Assembly: GCA_015229095.1 (NCBI GenBank)
Contig: JADGCE010000029.1
Location: 1-22,231 of the forward strand
Direction of reading: 5' to 3'
Source of the DNA: Magnetococcales bacterium
Lineage (GTDB): Bacteria > Pseudomonadota > Magnetococcia > Magnetococcales > Magnetaquicoccaceae
Length of the DNA stretch: 22,231 bases
This document shows positions 7,285-15,700 of the stretch, piece by piece; within the stretch, counting starts at the first letter, position 1, and each line of letters starts with the position of its first letter. The notes under the pieces were generated by a model. That model was not told the DNA's origin. It ran no database searches and saw only the letters and a program-made list of their open reading frames with translations. Made by a program: the position numbers and the translations under genes.

Positions 7285-8262
7285 ATGGCTACGGTAACCC
7301 ATTTTCCCATCATCATTCTTGGCTCAGGACCGGCGGGCTACACGGCAGCCATCTACACGGGGCGGGCCAACCTGAGCCCTGCCCTGATCCAGGGCATGCA
7401 ACCGGGTGGGCAGCTCACAGTTACCACAGAGGTGGACAATTTTCCAGGTTTTGAAGAAGGAATCCAGGGTCCGGAGTTGATGCGTCGTATGGAGGCTCAG
7501 GCCAAACGCTTCAACACCCACATAATTTCGGATCTGGTCAACCAGGCGGACCTGACGGAGGAGCGTCGGCAGGGCGGTCCGTTTCGCTTGACCTGTGATT
7601 CTGGCGATGTGTATACCTGCGATGCGCTCATTATCGCCACGGGGGCGTCGGCCCGCTGGTTGGGGCTGGAGTCGGAAAAACGGTTGAGCGGTTATGGCGT
7701 CTCCGCCTGTGCCACCTGTGACGGCTTTTTTTATCGGGGTCAGGAGATTGCCATCGTGGGGGGCGGCGACACCGCCGTGGAAGAGGCTCTGTTTCTCACC
7801 AATTTTGCCAGCAAGGTGACCCTTATCCATCGTCGGGATGCGTTGCGGGCCGAAAAGGTGATGCAGGAACGCCTGCTGGCCCATCCCAAGGTTCACACAG
7901 TCTGGGACTCGGTGGTGGAGGAGGTTCTCGGTGATCCCAAGGCGGGAGGCGTGACGGGTGTGCGCCTGAAAAACATCAAAACCCACGAGCAGACAACACT
8001 GGCCGTGACCGGCCTGTTTGTCGCCATTGGCCATACGCCCAACACGGCCTTGTTCAGTGGTCAGCTGGATACGGATGAGGCGGGCTATCTGGTGACCAAA
8101 CCGGATTCTACGGCCACCAATCTTTCAGGGGTTTTTGCTGCGGGGGATGTGCAGGACAAAACCTTCCGGCAGGCCATCACGGCGGCCGGCACGGGCTGCA
8201 TGGCCGCCCTGGAGGCGGAACGCTATCTGAGCGAGCAGGCAGGACACGCAACCCGCATTTAG
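7285..8262 (+). CDS. trxB: Thioredoxin-disulfide reductase
   Basis: A 325-aa low-molecular-weight FAD enzyme that reduces thioredoxin with NADPH in the cytoplasm. The sequence shows the FAD-binding GSGPAGYTAAIYTGRA (13-28), the redox pair C142-A-T-C145-D, the NADPH-binding GGGDTAVEEALFL followed by HRRD, and the C-terminal FAD motif GVFAAGDVQDKTFRQAITAA. Length and domain order are standard. ATG at 7285 has a strong GGAGGTG 7 nt upstream. It stands alone, diverging from the H-NOX/PilZ gene and converging on the 8411 gene. The shared divergent region is only a weak hint of common redox or NO regulation. Confidence 0.96.
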   Translation: MATVTHFPIIILGSGPAGYTAAIYTGRANLSPALIQGMQPGGQLTVTTEVDNFPGFEEGIQGPELMRRMEAQAKRFNTHIISDLVNQADLTEERRQGGPFRLTCDSGDVYTCDALIIATGASARWLGLESEKRLSGYGVSACATCDGFFYRGQEIAIVGGGDTAVEEALFLTNFASKVTLIHRRDALRAEKVMQERLLAHPKVHTVWDSVVEEVLGDPKAGGVTGVRLKNIKTHEQTTLAVTGLFVAIGHTPNTALFSGQLDTDEAGYLVTKPDSTATNLSGVFAAGDVQDKTFRQAITAAGTGCMAALEAERYLSEQAGHATRI

Positions 8263-8320
8263 CTGGACAGGCCTTCCCGTTGAGCCGGAGGCTGGATAGA
8301 TAGAGGTCAGTGGGAGAGCT

Positions 8321-8346
8321 CTGGGAAGGGGCTGGCCCCTTCCCAG
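8321..8346. terminator. Perfect 12-bp inverted repeat between convergent genes
   Basis: Left arm 8321-8332 (CTGGGAAGGGGC), two central bases, right arm 8335-8346 (GCCCCTTCCCAG). It lies in the 148-nt gap between trxB (+) and the 8411 gene (-), so it could act as a bidirectional transcription barrier. No T-run follows on either strand, so it is not a classical intrinsic terminator. It could also be a dispersed REP-like palindrome. Confidence 0.5.
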
Positions 8347-8410
8347 CGGGGGGGTGTGGCCTAAGCCTCACAAGGCTCGTACAGGGGGCCGTTGAACGAG
8401 AACGGCGAGA

Positions 8411-8782
8411 TCACGCATAGAGGCTGAGGGTTGTCTGGCTGTGGGCCGCCTGCCGTGCGGCGGCGACCCCCTCCAGCCAGCCCTGCACCTGACGAAAGCG
8501 GGCCGCAGCCTGAGCCGGGCTGATTTTTTCCAAAACGACGGTGACCAGGGGACGTTCAGGCCGATAGCGCAGGGACTCCCGGATCATGCCCCGCTCGGCA
8601 CGCTCCAGGGTGGACTCCACCGCTGCGCTGCCCCCCTGCCCCGCAGCCCCTGTCACACTGCGGAGATGAATCTGCTCAAAATCCTGGGTCAGGATCTGAG
8701 CATGGACCCGGTTCAGGTCGAGATGCCCCTGCAACGGGTTGGCTATGCCATAGATGGCACCGACAGAGACGGAGTTCAACAC
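8411..8782 (-). CDS. Unrecognised protein (~123 aa)
   Basis: No family recognised. I chose GTG at 8782 because GGGAGG lies 5 nt upstream; TTG at 8779 is equally spaced for that site. An in-frame TTG at 8797 lies before the ribosome-binding site. The protein has no signal peptide or membrane helix. The N-terminal part (VSVGAIYGIANPLQ) is followed by a polar region with DLNRVHAQILTQDFEQIHL and a helical Ala/Gln/Arg-rich C-terminus (SPAQAAARFRQVQGWLEGV). It lies 108 nt downstream of the similar-sized 8891 gene on the same strand, and a hairpin sits just upstream of its start. The two are probably cotranscribed. Confidence 0.55.
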   Translation of the reverse strand: MLNSVSVGAIYGIANPLQGHLDLNRVHAQILTQDFEQIHLRSVTGAAGQGGSAAVESTLERAERGMIRESLRYRPERPLVTVVLEKISPAQAAARFRQVQGWLEGVAAARQAAHSQTTLSLYA

Positions 8783-8803
8783 GGAAGCCTCCCACAAAGC
8801 CGA

Positions 8804-8819
8804 CGCGCCTTCCGGCGCG
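8804..8819 (-). other. Hairpin just upstream of the 8411 gene's ribosome-binding site
   Basis: On the minus strand CGCGCC-GGAA-GGCGCG forms a 6-bp all-GC stem with a GGAA tetraloop. It ends about 13 nt before the GGGAGG that precedes the GTG start. It may stabilise the downstream message or modulate initiation, but the sequence does not prove either. Confidence 0.35.
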
Positions 8820-8890
8820 CAGAAGATCGCCGGGAAGTCTTTTTCACGTCACCCTCCCCTCCGCAGCGACGCAAAGGCAGCCCCGACTGT

Positions 8891-9262
8891 TCAGGCCGCC
8901 ACATCCAGCCGTTGCACATTACCCGTAGCGACTGCCCCATCCCGTGCTCCTGAGGCGGTGCTCTCTGCCATCCGTTGCAGAAGGGCGGCGGCCTGCTCCT
9001 GGCTGATGCGGTCGGACTCTGCGGAGCGCTCTTCCGCGCGGACCTGCGTGGAACGCTGCCGCAATATTTCGTCAAGTCGGGCGCGCTCTGCAGCCCGATC
9101 CGCCAGCACGGCAGTGCCCTCTTCCGGGAGCCTTTCGACGTTGTTGGTCTGCACCTGCTCGGCATCGTTGGTACGGATCTGCACGTTTGTAACGGCGACA
9201 CTCGTATAGTGCTGCGGAGTGGACGCCCCCGTTGCGGCAGACTCGGACAGTGCGCTTACCAT
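8891..9262 (-). CDS. Unrecognised Ala/Arg/Glu-rich protein (123 aa)
   Basis: No family recognised. ATG at 9262 has GGAG 8 nt upstream; stop TGA at 8893-8891. The N-terminal ~45 residues are Ser/Thr/Asn/Val-rich (TSVAVTNVQIRTNDAEQVQT), and residues ~50-100 are a charged Ala/Arg/Glu helix that could form a coiled coil (ADRAAERARLDEILRQR). No signal peptide, cysteine pair or membrane segment is seen. It is the first gene of a probable two-gene unit with the 8411 gene and diverges from the HAD phosphatase gene (139 nt between starts). Confidence 0.6.
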   Translation of the reverse strand: MVSALSESAATGASTPQHYTSVAVTNVQIRTNDAEQVQTNNVERLPEEGTAVLADRAAERARLDEILRQRSTQVRAEERSAESDRISQEQAAALLQRMAESTASGARDGAVATGNVQRLDVAA

Positions 9263-9401
9263 TGGATTTTCTCCGCTGTGTTGTGTACAATGTCAAACCC
9301 CGGGTATGAATACTACCTCCCCTGTTTCCATTCTCGGACAGAGTCCCATGAAAATCAAGTCCCTTTACATCCAAAAAAATAATATTTTCAGGAGAGATTA
9401 A

Positions 9402-10079
9402 ATGGCTTTGGCTTTGTTTGACCTGGATAATACCCTGCTGGCTGGGGACAGCGATCATTTGTGGGGAGAATTTTTGGTCCGTCAAAATGCCGTGGACGGA
9501 ACCCTGTACAGAGCGCAAAACGATCGGTTTTTCAAGGAATATCAACAGGGTATCCTGGATATCCAAGCCTATCTCGCTTTTCAATTGGGCATTCTTGCCC
9601 GTCTGGACCGCTCCACCCTGTTCCAATGGCGGCACCGCTTTGTGCAGGAGCAGATCCTGCCCATCATTGCCCCCCACGCCCCGACCTTGCTGCAGGAACA
9701 TCGCCGACGGGGAGATGTGCTGGTGATTATCACGGCAACCAACCGTTTTGTTACAGCCCCGATCGCCGCCACCCTTGGGGTCAGCCATCTGCTGGCCACC
9801 GAAGTGGAGGAGCAGGATGGTCGATTTACCGGTCGTTCGACGGGTGTTCCCTGTTTTCGGGAGGGCAAGGTGGCGCGGTTGGCCGCCTGGATGACAGAAA
9901 ACCACGCATCCCTGGCGGAGAGCTGGTTTTACAGCGACTCCCACAACGATCTGCCTCTGCTGGAGCAGGTGAGCCATCCCGTGGCGGTGGACCCGGATGA
10001 GACGTTGCAGCACATCGCGCAAGCGCGGAACTGGGAGATTCTCTCCTTGCGCCAATCCAGTCCACCGGTGCGGAGGTAG
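9402..10079 (+). CDS. HAD-IB family (SerB-like) phosphatase
   Basis: A 225-aa HAD-superfamily hydrolase of subfamily IB, a predicted cytoplasmic phosphomonoesterase. Motif I is FDLDNTL with nucleophile D7 and acid/base D9. A long helical cap follows. Motif II is T111 (VIITATNRF), motif III is K156 (EGKVARL), and motif IV is D179/D183 (SDSHNDLPLL). Family members include phosphoserine phosphatase and related enzymes, but general HAD-IB proteins of this size often have other or unknown substrates, so SerB is not assigned. ATG at 9402 has AGGAGAG upstream. Its stop is 4 nt before the glycosyltransferase ATG, whose ribosome-binding site GGAGGTAGG lies inside the end of this gene. The two are likely translationally coupled. 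Confidence 0.88.
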   Translation: MALALFDLDNTLLAGDSDHLWGEFLVRQNAVDGTLYRAQNDRFFKEYQQGILDIQAYLAFQLGILARLDRSTLFQWRHRFVQEQILPIIAPHAPTLLQEHRRRGDVLVIITATNRFVTAPIAATLGVSHLLATEVEEQDGRFTGRSTGVPCFREGKVARLAAWMTENHASLAESWFYSDSHNDLPLLEQVSHPVAVDPDETLQHIAQARNWEILSLRQSSPPVRR

Positions 10080-10083
10080 GCCG

Positions 10084-11724
10084 ATGCGACTCCATCGGGA
10101 CAGCCATCCACCGCCCTGGTCCATCGGAGTGCTGCTGCTGGCCTGGGTGCTGCCGGGTCTGCTAGGCCATGATCCCTGGAAGCCGGACGAAGCCTACAGC
10201 ATGGGGCTGATTCAGCACATCCTGGAGAGCGGTCAATGGTTGGTGCCCACCCTGGGGGGAGAACCCTTCATGGAAAAACCGCCGCTCTACTATGTGACCG
10301 CCGCCTATGTGGCCGATGCGCTGGCGCCGTTGCTGCCCCTCCATGACGGGGCGCGCCTCACCAGCGGCTTGTATATGACCATCGTCCTGCTCTGCGTTGC
10401 CTTGACGGGCAACGAATTATACGGCAAGGGCCAGGGCAGCATCTCCCTGCTGCTGATGATGGGCTCCATCGGATTGTTGCCCCATGCCCACCAAATGATA
10501 ACCGACACGGCGCTGTTGGCCGGTTTTGCCATGGCGTTGTATGGCCTGGCCCTGAGCCGTCGCCGTTGTGTTCTGGGTGGTGTTCTCCTGGGGCTGGGTA
10601 CGGCGCTGGGTTTTATGACCAAGGGTCTGCTGGCTCCCTTTATTTTGGGGGGGGTGGTCATACTGATGCTGCTGTTTTCGACGTGGCGGCAGCCCTCTTT
10701 TGTGCTCTCTCTGCTCATTGCCCTGTTGACCGCCCTCCCCGGGTTGACGGTATGGCCCGCCCTCCTCTATCAACAGGTGCCGGATCTGTTTGATGTGTGG
10801 TTTTGGGAGAATAATTATGGCCGCTTCTTTGGCTCATCGGTGCTTGCCACCCAGCAGGAACCGGGTCACTATCTGAAAGCCCTGCTCTGGTTTACGGGCC
10901 CTGCCCTTCCCCTGGCCCTCTTCGGTCTCTGGAGGGAGCGACGGCACGGGCCGCTGGGAGCACACCGGCTGCTGCCACTGCTCATGGCGGTGGTGGTGCT
11001 GGCGACCCTGCTGGCCTCTTCCGCCACGCGGACCCTGTACCTGTTGCCCCTGTTGCCTCCCATCGCCCTGTTGGCGACCCCGATGGTGTGGACAAGCCCA
11101 GCGCCGCCCCGTTGGTTGTGCAACGTCGTCATTCTGTTTTTTACGCTCTTGGCGATACTGGTCTGGTGGATCTGGTTGGCAGCCCTCCATGTGGGACTGC
11201 CGGGGGAACAGGGGCTGCTGCTGCATCTCTCCCGCGTTTTTGTCATTCCGGAACAGCTCTCTTTCCAGGGGTTGCCCTTTGCGCTGGCTGTGTTGGCCAG
11301 TGGGGCCTGGATGCTGGGTGTACGTCATCTGGGGAGGTCTGCAGGGTATCTGATCATGGGCTGGAGTGGTGGGGTGACCTGGATCTGGTTGCTGGTGATG
11401 ACGCTCTGGTTGCCCGTGATCAACTATGGCAAGAGCTACCGTTCCATGGTGGCCGATTTGCAACAGGCCCTGGCGGGACAGGAGGGCTGTATCGCCAGCC
11501 GTGGTCTGGGAGAACCGCAACGGGCCATGTTGCACTATTATGGCCAGATTTTTACCCAGCGCGTGGAAAACCGCCAGGCAAAACCGGGATGCCCCCTGCT
11601 TTTGATCCAGAGCCCTACAGCCACTCCCCACGATCCGCCGAGCCGGGAAACGTTGCTGTGGAGCGGTGGCCGACCGGGGGATGAGAAGGAGTGGTATTTT
11701 CTCTACCGGATAGAGCGACGCTAA
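10084..11724 (+). CDS. ArnT/PMT-type polyprenyl-phosphate-dependent glycosyltransferase
   Basis: A 546-aa polytopic inner-membrane protein resembling GT83/PMT-family transferases, which move a sugar from a polyprenyl phosphate donor onto lipid A, proteins or other acceptors on the periplasmic side. The first periplasmic loop after TM1 carries HDPWKPDEAY (D30, D35, E36), the catalytic-acid region. EPFMEKPPLYY follows, a strong ArnT-like signature. Around ten or more hydrophobic segments run to about residue 450, followed by a soluble C-terminal domain. ATG at 10084 is placed by GGAGGTAGG in the preceding gene. The donor sugar cannot be told from sequence. Next to the isoprenoid/lipid operon its polyprenyl carrier could derive from UppS, but the two are transcribed convergently. 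Confidence 0.85.
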   Translation: MRLHRDSHPPPWSIGVLLLAWVLPGLLGHDPWKPDEAYSMGLIQHILESGQWLVPTLGGEPFMEKPPLYYVTAAYVADALAPLLPLHDGARLTSGLYMTIVLLCVALTGNELYGKGQGSISLLLMMGSIGLLPHAHQMITDTALLAGFAMALYGLALSRRRCVLGGVLLGLGTALGFMTKGLLAPFILGGVVILMLLFSTWRQPSFVLSLLIALLTALPGLTVWPALLYQQVPDLFDVWFWENNYGRFFGSSVLATQQEPGHYLKALLWFTGPALPLALFGLWRERRHGPLGAHRLLPLLMAVVVLATLLASSATRTLYLLPLLPPIALLATPMVWTSPAPPRWLCNVVILFFTLLAILVWWIWLAALHVGLPGEQGLLLHLSRVFVIPEQLSFQGLPFALAVLASGAWMLGVRHLGRSAGYLIMGWSGGVTWIWLLVMTLWLPVINYGKSYRSMVADLQQALAGQEGCIASRGLGEPQRAMLHYYGQIFTQRVENRQAKPGCPLLLIQSPTATPHDPPSRETLLWSGGRPGDEKEWYFLYRIERR

Positions 11725-11751
11725 AAAGTCCCTGCAAACCGGGATGACCTG

Positions 11752-12828
11752 TTATTGGCCCGTGGGAAAATAGCGGGTCAGGTCGTTTTTCAACGCCCAT
11801 ACCATCAACACCAGCAGCAGCGTCATCCCCACCCGGTTGGCCAACATCTGTACCGACTCTCCCAGGGGGCGGCCCAGGATGGCCTCGATGGAAAAAAACA
11901 ACAGATGTCCCCCATCCAGGACCGGGACCGGCAGCAGGTTCAAGATGGCCAGATTGACCGAAATCAGCGCCATGAAAAAAAGCAGATTGCTCGATCCCTG
12001 GGCGGCCGCCTTGCCCGCCAGATCGGCAATCATCAACGGACCACCGATCTGATCGGCTGAGATGACCTGGGTCAGCAGTTTCCAGGTGCTGGTCAGGGTC
12101 AACAGTGTCATGGACCAGGTCTGCTGCCACCCCTTCAACATGGCCTCCCCCAGCCCATAGCGCACCACCTCCAGAGTCTCCCCCGGCCCGACGCCAATCA
12201 GCGGTAACCGCACCGACTCGCCGAAAATGTTGCGAGTCTCTCTCAACTCCGGCGTTACCTTGATCAGCAGGGTGCGACCGGCCCGTTCCACCGTCAACGT
12301 CAGAGGCTTGCCATCCGAGGCCTTGATCTGACTGCTGAAGGTCTGCCAGCGGTGAATGGGCTGATCATCCAGATAGGTGATCCGATCCCCCACTTGCAGA
12401 CCTGCCGCTGCCGCCGGTGTCTTGGGAGAGACCACGCCCACCACCGGCAGCAACTCCCCCACCCCGGTGAGATAGGCCCCCGTCAAGGCCAGAAAAGCAA
12501 ACAACACGTTGAATGCCGGTCCGGCGGCGACAATCATCATGCGTGGCCAAACCTTTTTGGCATAAAAGGCGTGGGGCATCTCCTCCGGGGCTACCGGCTC
12601 CTCATCGGATTCCCCCAGCATTTTGACATAGCCCCCCAGGGGGATGGCCGACAGACGATAGTCCGTTCCATTGTTTTTGTCCCGCCATCCGTACAGGCGG
12701 GGTCCAAAGCCCAGAGAAAAGACCAAAACCCGCACGCCGTGCAATCGAGCCACCAAAAAATGGCCCAATTCATGGACAAAAATCAGCACACCCAAGACCA
12801 CAATGGCCCAAAACACCGTGTGAAACAT
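11752..12828 (-). CDS. rseP: RIP metalloprotease RseP (site-2 protease)
   Basis: A 358-aa inner-membrane zinc protease that cuts membrane-bound anti-sigma factors (RseA in E. coli) and remnant signal peptides. The catalytic HExxH is H19-E-L-G-H23 in TM1, and the third zinc ligand is D305 in LLPVPVLDGGHL near the C-terminus. A periplasmic PDZ region lies in between (AAAAGLQVGDRI, VERAGRTLLI). The length fits a single-PDZ version, shorter than the double-PDZ E. coli enzyme of about 450 aa. ATG at 12828 (MFHTVFWAIVVLG) has only a weak GGGAT upstream; it lies 22 nt after dxr, so coupling is likely. It is the last gene of the operon and the usual bamA does not follow. Confidence 0.95.
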   Translation of the reverse strand: MFHTVFWAIVVLGVLIFVHELGHFLVARLHGVRVLVFSLGFGPRLYGWRDKNNGTDYRLSAIPLGGYVKMLGESDEEPVAPEEMPHAFYAKKVWPRMMIVAAGPAFNVLFAFLALTGAYLTGVGELLPVVGVVSPKTPAAAAGLQVGDRITYLDDQPIHRWQTFSSQIKASDGKPLTLTVERAGRTLLIKVTPELRETRNIFGESVRLPLIGVGPGETLEVVRYGLGEAMLKGWQQTWSMTLLTLTSTWKLLTQVISADQIGGPLMIADLAGKAAAQGSSNLLFFMALISVNLAILNLLPVPVLDGGHLLFFSIEAILGRPLGESVQMLANRVGMTLLLVLMVWALKNDLTRYFPTGQ

Positions 12829-12850
12829 AAACGTTCGATCCCATATGCCG

Positions 12851-14065
12851 TCAATGTCGCAAGAGCCACGCCTCGGCCTGGCGACGGGTTGCGCGATCTG
12901 TCTGCAAGATATCCTCCAGCGACCCCATACCTGCCGGGCCGCTGGTCTCCCTCTGGTGTTGGTCCAAACACCATTCCACCAGGCAGGGAATGTCCAAAAA
13001 GCCGATTTTTTCCGCCAAAAAGGCGGCCACGGCCACCTCGTTGGCTGCATTGAGTACCGTCGTCGCCGCGCCACCCTGACGCAACGCCCGATAGGCCAGT
13101 TCCAGACAGGGAAAATCCCGCTCCTCCGGTTTGTCGAAAAAGCGCAGCTCTCCCAATTGGGCCAGGTTTAAAGTCGGCACCGTTGTGGTGATCCGTTCCG
13201 GCCAGGCCAGGGCAACAGCAATCGGGGTGCGCATATCCGGCACGCCCAACTGGGCCAACACCGAACCATCCCGATAGGCCACCATGGAATGCACGATGCT
13301 TTCCGGATGTATCACCACCTGGATCTGCTCTCCTCCCACTCCGAACAGATAAAATGCCTCGATCACTTCCAGGCCTTTGTTCATTAAAGTGGCAGAATCG
13401 ATACTGATTTTTTTTCCCATTTGCCAGCTGGGATGGGACAATGCCATGGCCGGGGTTACCCGTTGCAAAGCGGCCCGGGACCAGCCGCGAAAAGGCCCAC
13501 CGGAGGCCGTCAACACCAATTGGCCCACATCCTGCCCGTGCAACGCCAGCACCCCCCCCTGCTCTGCCCCGCAGCGCCCGTTGCACAACACCTGAAAGAT
13601 GGCGCTGTGCTCGGAATCCACCGGGATCACTCCCACCCCCTGCCGGGTCACTTCGGCCATGAACAGGGGGCCTGCCATGACAAGGCACTCCTTGTTGGCC
13701 AGCGCAATATGCTTGCCTGCCCGAATGGCCGCCAGGGTGGGTTGCAAACCCGCCGCTCCGACAATCGCCGATACCACCAGTTGGGCCGTGGCCCAGGCTG
13801 CGGCTTCCATCACCCCTGTGGTTCCTGACAATACCAGACAGCCGCTGCCAGCCAGGGCAGAGCGCACCTGTTCAGCCTGTGTCTCTTGATGGATGGCCAC
13901 TACCTCCGGTCGAAACCGCCGGGCCTGTTCGATCAGTTGCTGCCCATTGCTGCCCGCTACCAGGGCAACCACCCGGAAGCGGTCGGGATGATCGGCGATC
14001 ACCCGCAGGGTGTTGACCCCGATGGAACCTGTGGAACCCAACAGGGTGATCGTTTTAACCGCCAA
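12851..14065 (-). CDS. dxr: 1-deoxy-D-xylulose 5-phosphate reductoisomerase, TTG start
   Basis: A 404-aa cytoplasmic enzyme converting DXP to MEP with NADPH, the committed step of the MEP isoprenoid pathway. NADPH site: LLGSTGSIG (8-16). Active site: ANKE (123-126), D150-S-E152-H (PVDSEHSAIFQ), S188 (TASGGPFRG), W214 and M216 (SWQMGKK), N229/K230/E233 (MNKGLE). All metal ligands are present. I chose TTG at 14065 because CAGGAG lies 9 nt upstream and the protein then begins MAVKTITLLGSTG as in the family; no ATG or GTG is suitably placed. The start overlaps the cdsA stop by 11 nt, indicating translational coupling. An upstream in-frame start at 14134 would add 23 unrelated residues. Confidence 0.96.
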   Translation of the reverse strand: MAVKTITLLGSTGSIGVNTLRVIADHPDRFRVVALVAGSNGQQLIEQARRFRPEVVAIHQETQAEQVRSALAGSGCLVLSGTTGVMEAAAWATAQLVVSAIVGAAGLQPTLAAIRAGKHIALANKECLVMAGPLFMAEVTRQGVGVIPVDSEHSAIFQVLCNGRCGAEQGGVLALHGQDVGQLVLTASGGPFRGWSRAALQRVTPAMALSHPSWQMGKKISIDSATLMNKGLEVIEAFYLFGVGGEQIQVVIHPESIVHSMVAYRDGSVLAQLGVPDMRTPIAVALAWPERITTTVPTLNLAQLGELRFFDKPEERDFPCLELAYRALRQGGAATTVLNAANEVAVAAFLAEKIGFLDIPCLVEWCLDQHQRETSGPAGMGSLEDILQTDRATRRQAEAWLLRH

Positions 14066-14957
14066 GGAAAAGGGCTCCTGGAGTGGCAGAGAGAGGCTGC
14101 ATCCACAAAAACAGATAGTAGACCGGAGCGGCAAACAGCAGGCTATCCAGGCGATCCAACATACCCCCGTGGCCGGGAATCAGATGACCGGAATCTTTGA
14201 CGCCCGCCTCCCGCTTGAGCAAGGATTCCGCCAAGTCTCCCACCTGTCCCACCACCGACAGCACCGCACCCAGTAGGGTCGCTGCTGGCCAATCATAAGG
14301 AAAGGGTTGTTCAAAGAGCGAGAGGAGAAAGGAGAGGATACCGCCTGTGAGACTGGCCAGCACGACGCCGCCCCAAAAGCCGGCCAGGGTTTTCCCCGGG
14401 CTGATCAGGGGAGCCAATTTTCGCTCTCCCCAGCGTCGTCCCGCAAAAAAAGCCCCCACATCCGTGGCCCAGATGATCAGCAGGAGAAAACAGATCAGCA
14501 CGCCTCCTTGCACGCCCTGTCGCACATCCAGCAGCAGGGCCAGGGGCAGGGCGCAGTAGAGTACCCCGAAATAGCGTCGGCAGATATCCTCCAACGCCGA
14601 TCTCCCGGGTTGATAGTGCCAGACCCCTTCGGCGAAAAAAAAGAGCAACAGGAGCATGCAGGAGAGGGAGAGGGGCAGACTGGGCAGTGCCGCCAGCCAA
14701 CCGACCTTTGGAACACCGGAAACCAGAATAAGCAGCACCCCAAACAGCAGCGGCAAAAAACGACGCAGGGAGTCCTCTCTCCCCAGTGGGGGTTCGCGCA
14801 ACCGATGCCACTCGTGAACCAGCAAGGCGGCTACCGGCACCACGAGCAGAAAGAGCAGCCCAGGCGAGCCCGCCAGGAGCAGGTAGAGCAGCGGGATGGC
14901 CAACAACAGGGCGGAGAGGGTTCGAATGAGGACGGGGGCGTTCAAGGGCCGACTCAC
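14055..14957 (-). CDS. cdsA: Phosphatidate cytidylyltransferase (CDP-diacylglycerol synthase), GTG start
   Basis: A 300-aa inner-membrane enzyme making CDP-diacylglycerol from phosphatidate and CTP, the precursor of all major phospholipids. The PROSITE-type signature is complete at 245-271: SLLKREAGVKDSG followed by HLIPGHGGMLDRLD. Several hydrophobic helices fill the first 240 residues, and WATDVGAFFAGRRWG fits the conserved middle. The GTG start at 14957 shares four bases (GTGA) with the uppS stop, a classic coupling arrangement. Its own 3' end overlaps dxr. Base and codon use match the neighbours. Confidence 0.96.
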   Translation of the reverse strand: MSRPLNAPVLIRTLSALLLAIPLLYLLLAGSPGLLFLLVVPVAALLVHEWHRLREPPLGREDSLRRFLPLLFGVLLILVSGVPKVGWLAALPSLPLSLSCMLLLLFFFAEGVWHYQPGRSALEDICRRYFGVLYCALPLALLLDVRQGVQGGVLICFLLLIIWATDVGAFFAGRRWGERKLAPLISPGKTLAGFWGGVVLASLTGGILSFLLSLFEQPFPYDWPAATLLGAVLSVVGQVGDLAESLLKREAGVKDSGHLIPGHGGMLDRLDSLLFAAPVYYLFLWMQPLSATPGALFLGG

Positions 14958-15679
14958 ACAGCAGCACCGAAACGCCGTTCTCGGCTTGCAAAATCCCTGA
15001 TGGCCTGACGCAGATGGCCGCCATCAAAGTCTGGCCAATAGACGGGGAGAAAAACAAGCTCTGTATAGGCCATTTGCCACAGTAAAAAGTTGCTGATACG
15101 CTGCTCTCCACCGGTGCGGATCAACAGGTCCGGGTCTGCCAGACCGGCGGTGGTCAACCGCTGGGAAAAGAGCTCTTCCGTGACCTCGTCCGGATTGAGA
15201 CGACCGGACAAGGCATCCCGCACCATGCCGCGCGCGGCATCCACCAACTCCTGCCGTCCTCCGTAGTTGAGTGCTATATTGAAACGCAATTGGGTATTTT
15301 CCTGGGTACGCTCTTCCAGCTCCCGCACATGCTTCCGCACGCTCTCCGGCAGCTCATGGAGACGCCCCAGGGCACGAAACTGCACCCGTCCTTTGGCCAG
15401 AAATTCCATCTCATTGCGCAAGTGAAAGGCCAGCAAATTCATCAAGGCGGATACCTCTTCGGCAGGCCGTTTCCAGTTTTCTGAGGAGAAGGTATAGAGA
15501 GTCAGGACAGGGATCTGCCACTCCAGGCAGGCCTCCACGGTCCGCTGAACGGCCTTGACACCCTGTCGATGGCCTTCGACCTGGGGTAAATACCGCGCAC
15601 GTGCCCACCGCCTGTTACCGTCCATGACGATGGCGATATGACGGGGCAATGACGACGAGGACGGCATCGCATCAGACAT
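14954..15679 (-). CDS. uppS: Undecaprenyl diphosphate synthase (cis-prenyltransferase)
   Basis: A 241-aa enzyme that elongates farnesyl-PP with isopentenyl-PP to C55 undecaprenyl-PP, the lipid carrier for peptidoglycan and other polymers. Motifs: IVMDGNRRWA (D20 catalytic, then G21/N22/R23), LTLYTFSSENWKRP, LNYGGRQEL and DPDLLIRTGGEQRISNF with the diphosphate-binding arginines. ATG at 15679 has only a weak GGAT upstream; M5 is an alternative start. It is 21 nt after frr, and its stop overlaps the cdsA GTG. With dxr two genes downstream, the operon pairs supply of isoprenoid units with their use. Confidence 0.97.
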   Translation of the reverse strand: MSDAMPSSSSLPRHIAIVMDGNRRWARARYLPQVEGHRQGVKAVQRTVEACLEWQIPVLTLYTFSSENWKRPAEEVSALMNLLAFHLRNEMEFLAKGRVQFRALGRLHELPESVRKHVRELEERTQENTQLRFNIALNYGGRQELVDAARGMVRDALSGRLNPDEVTEELFSQRLTTAGLADPDLLIRTGGEQRISNFLLWQMAYTELVFLPVYWPDFDGGHLRQAIRDFASRERRFGAAV

Positions 15680-15700
15680 GGATCATCCGGAAACAGTGGA

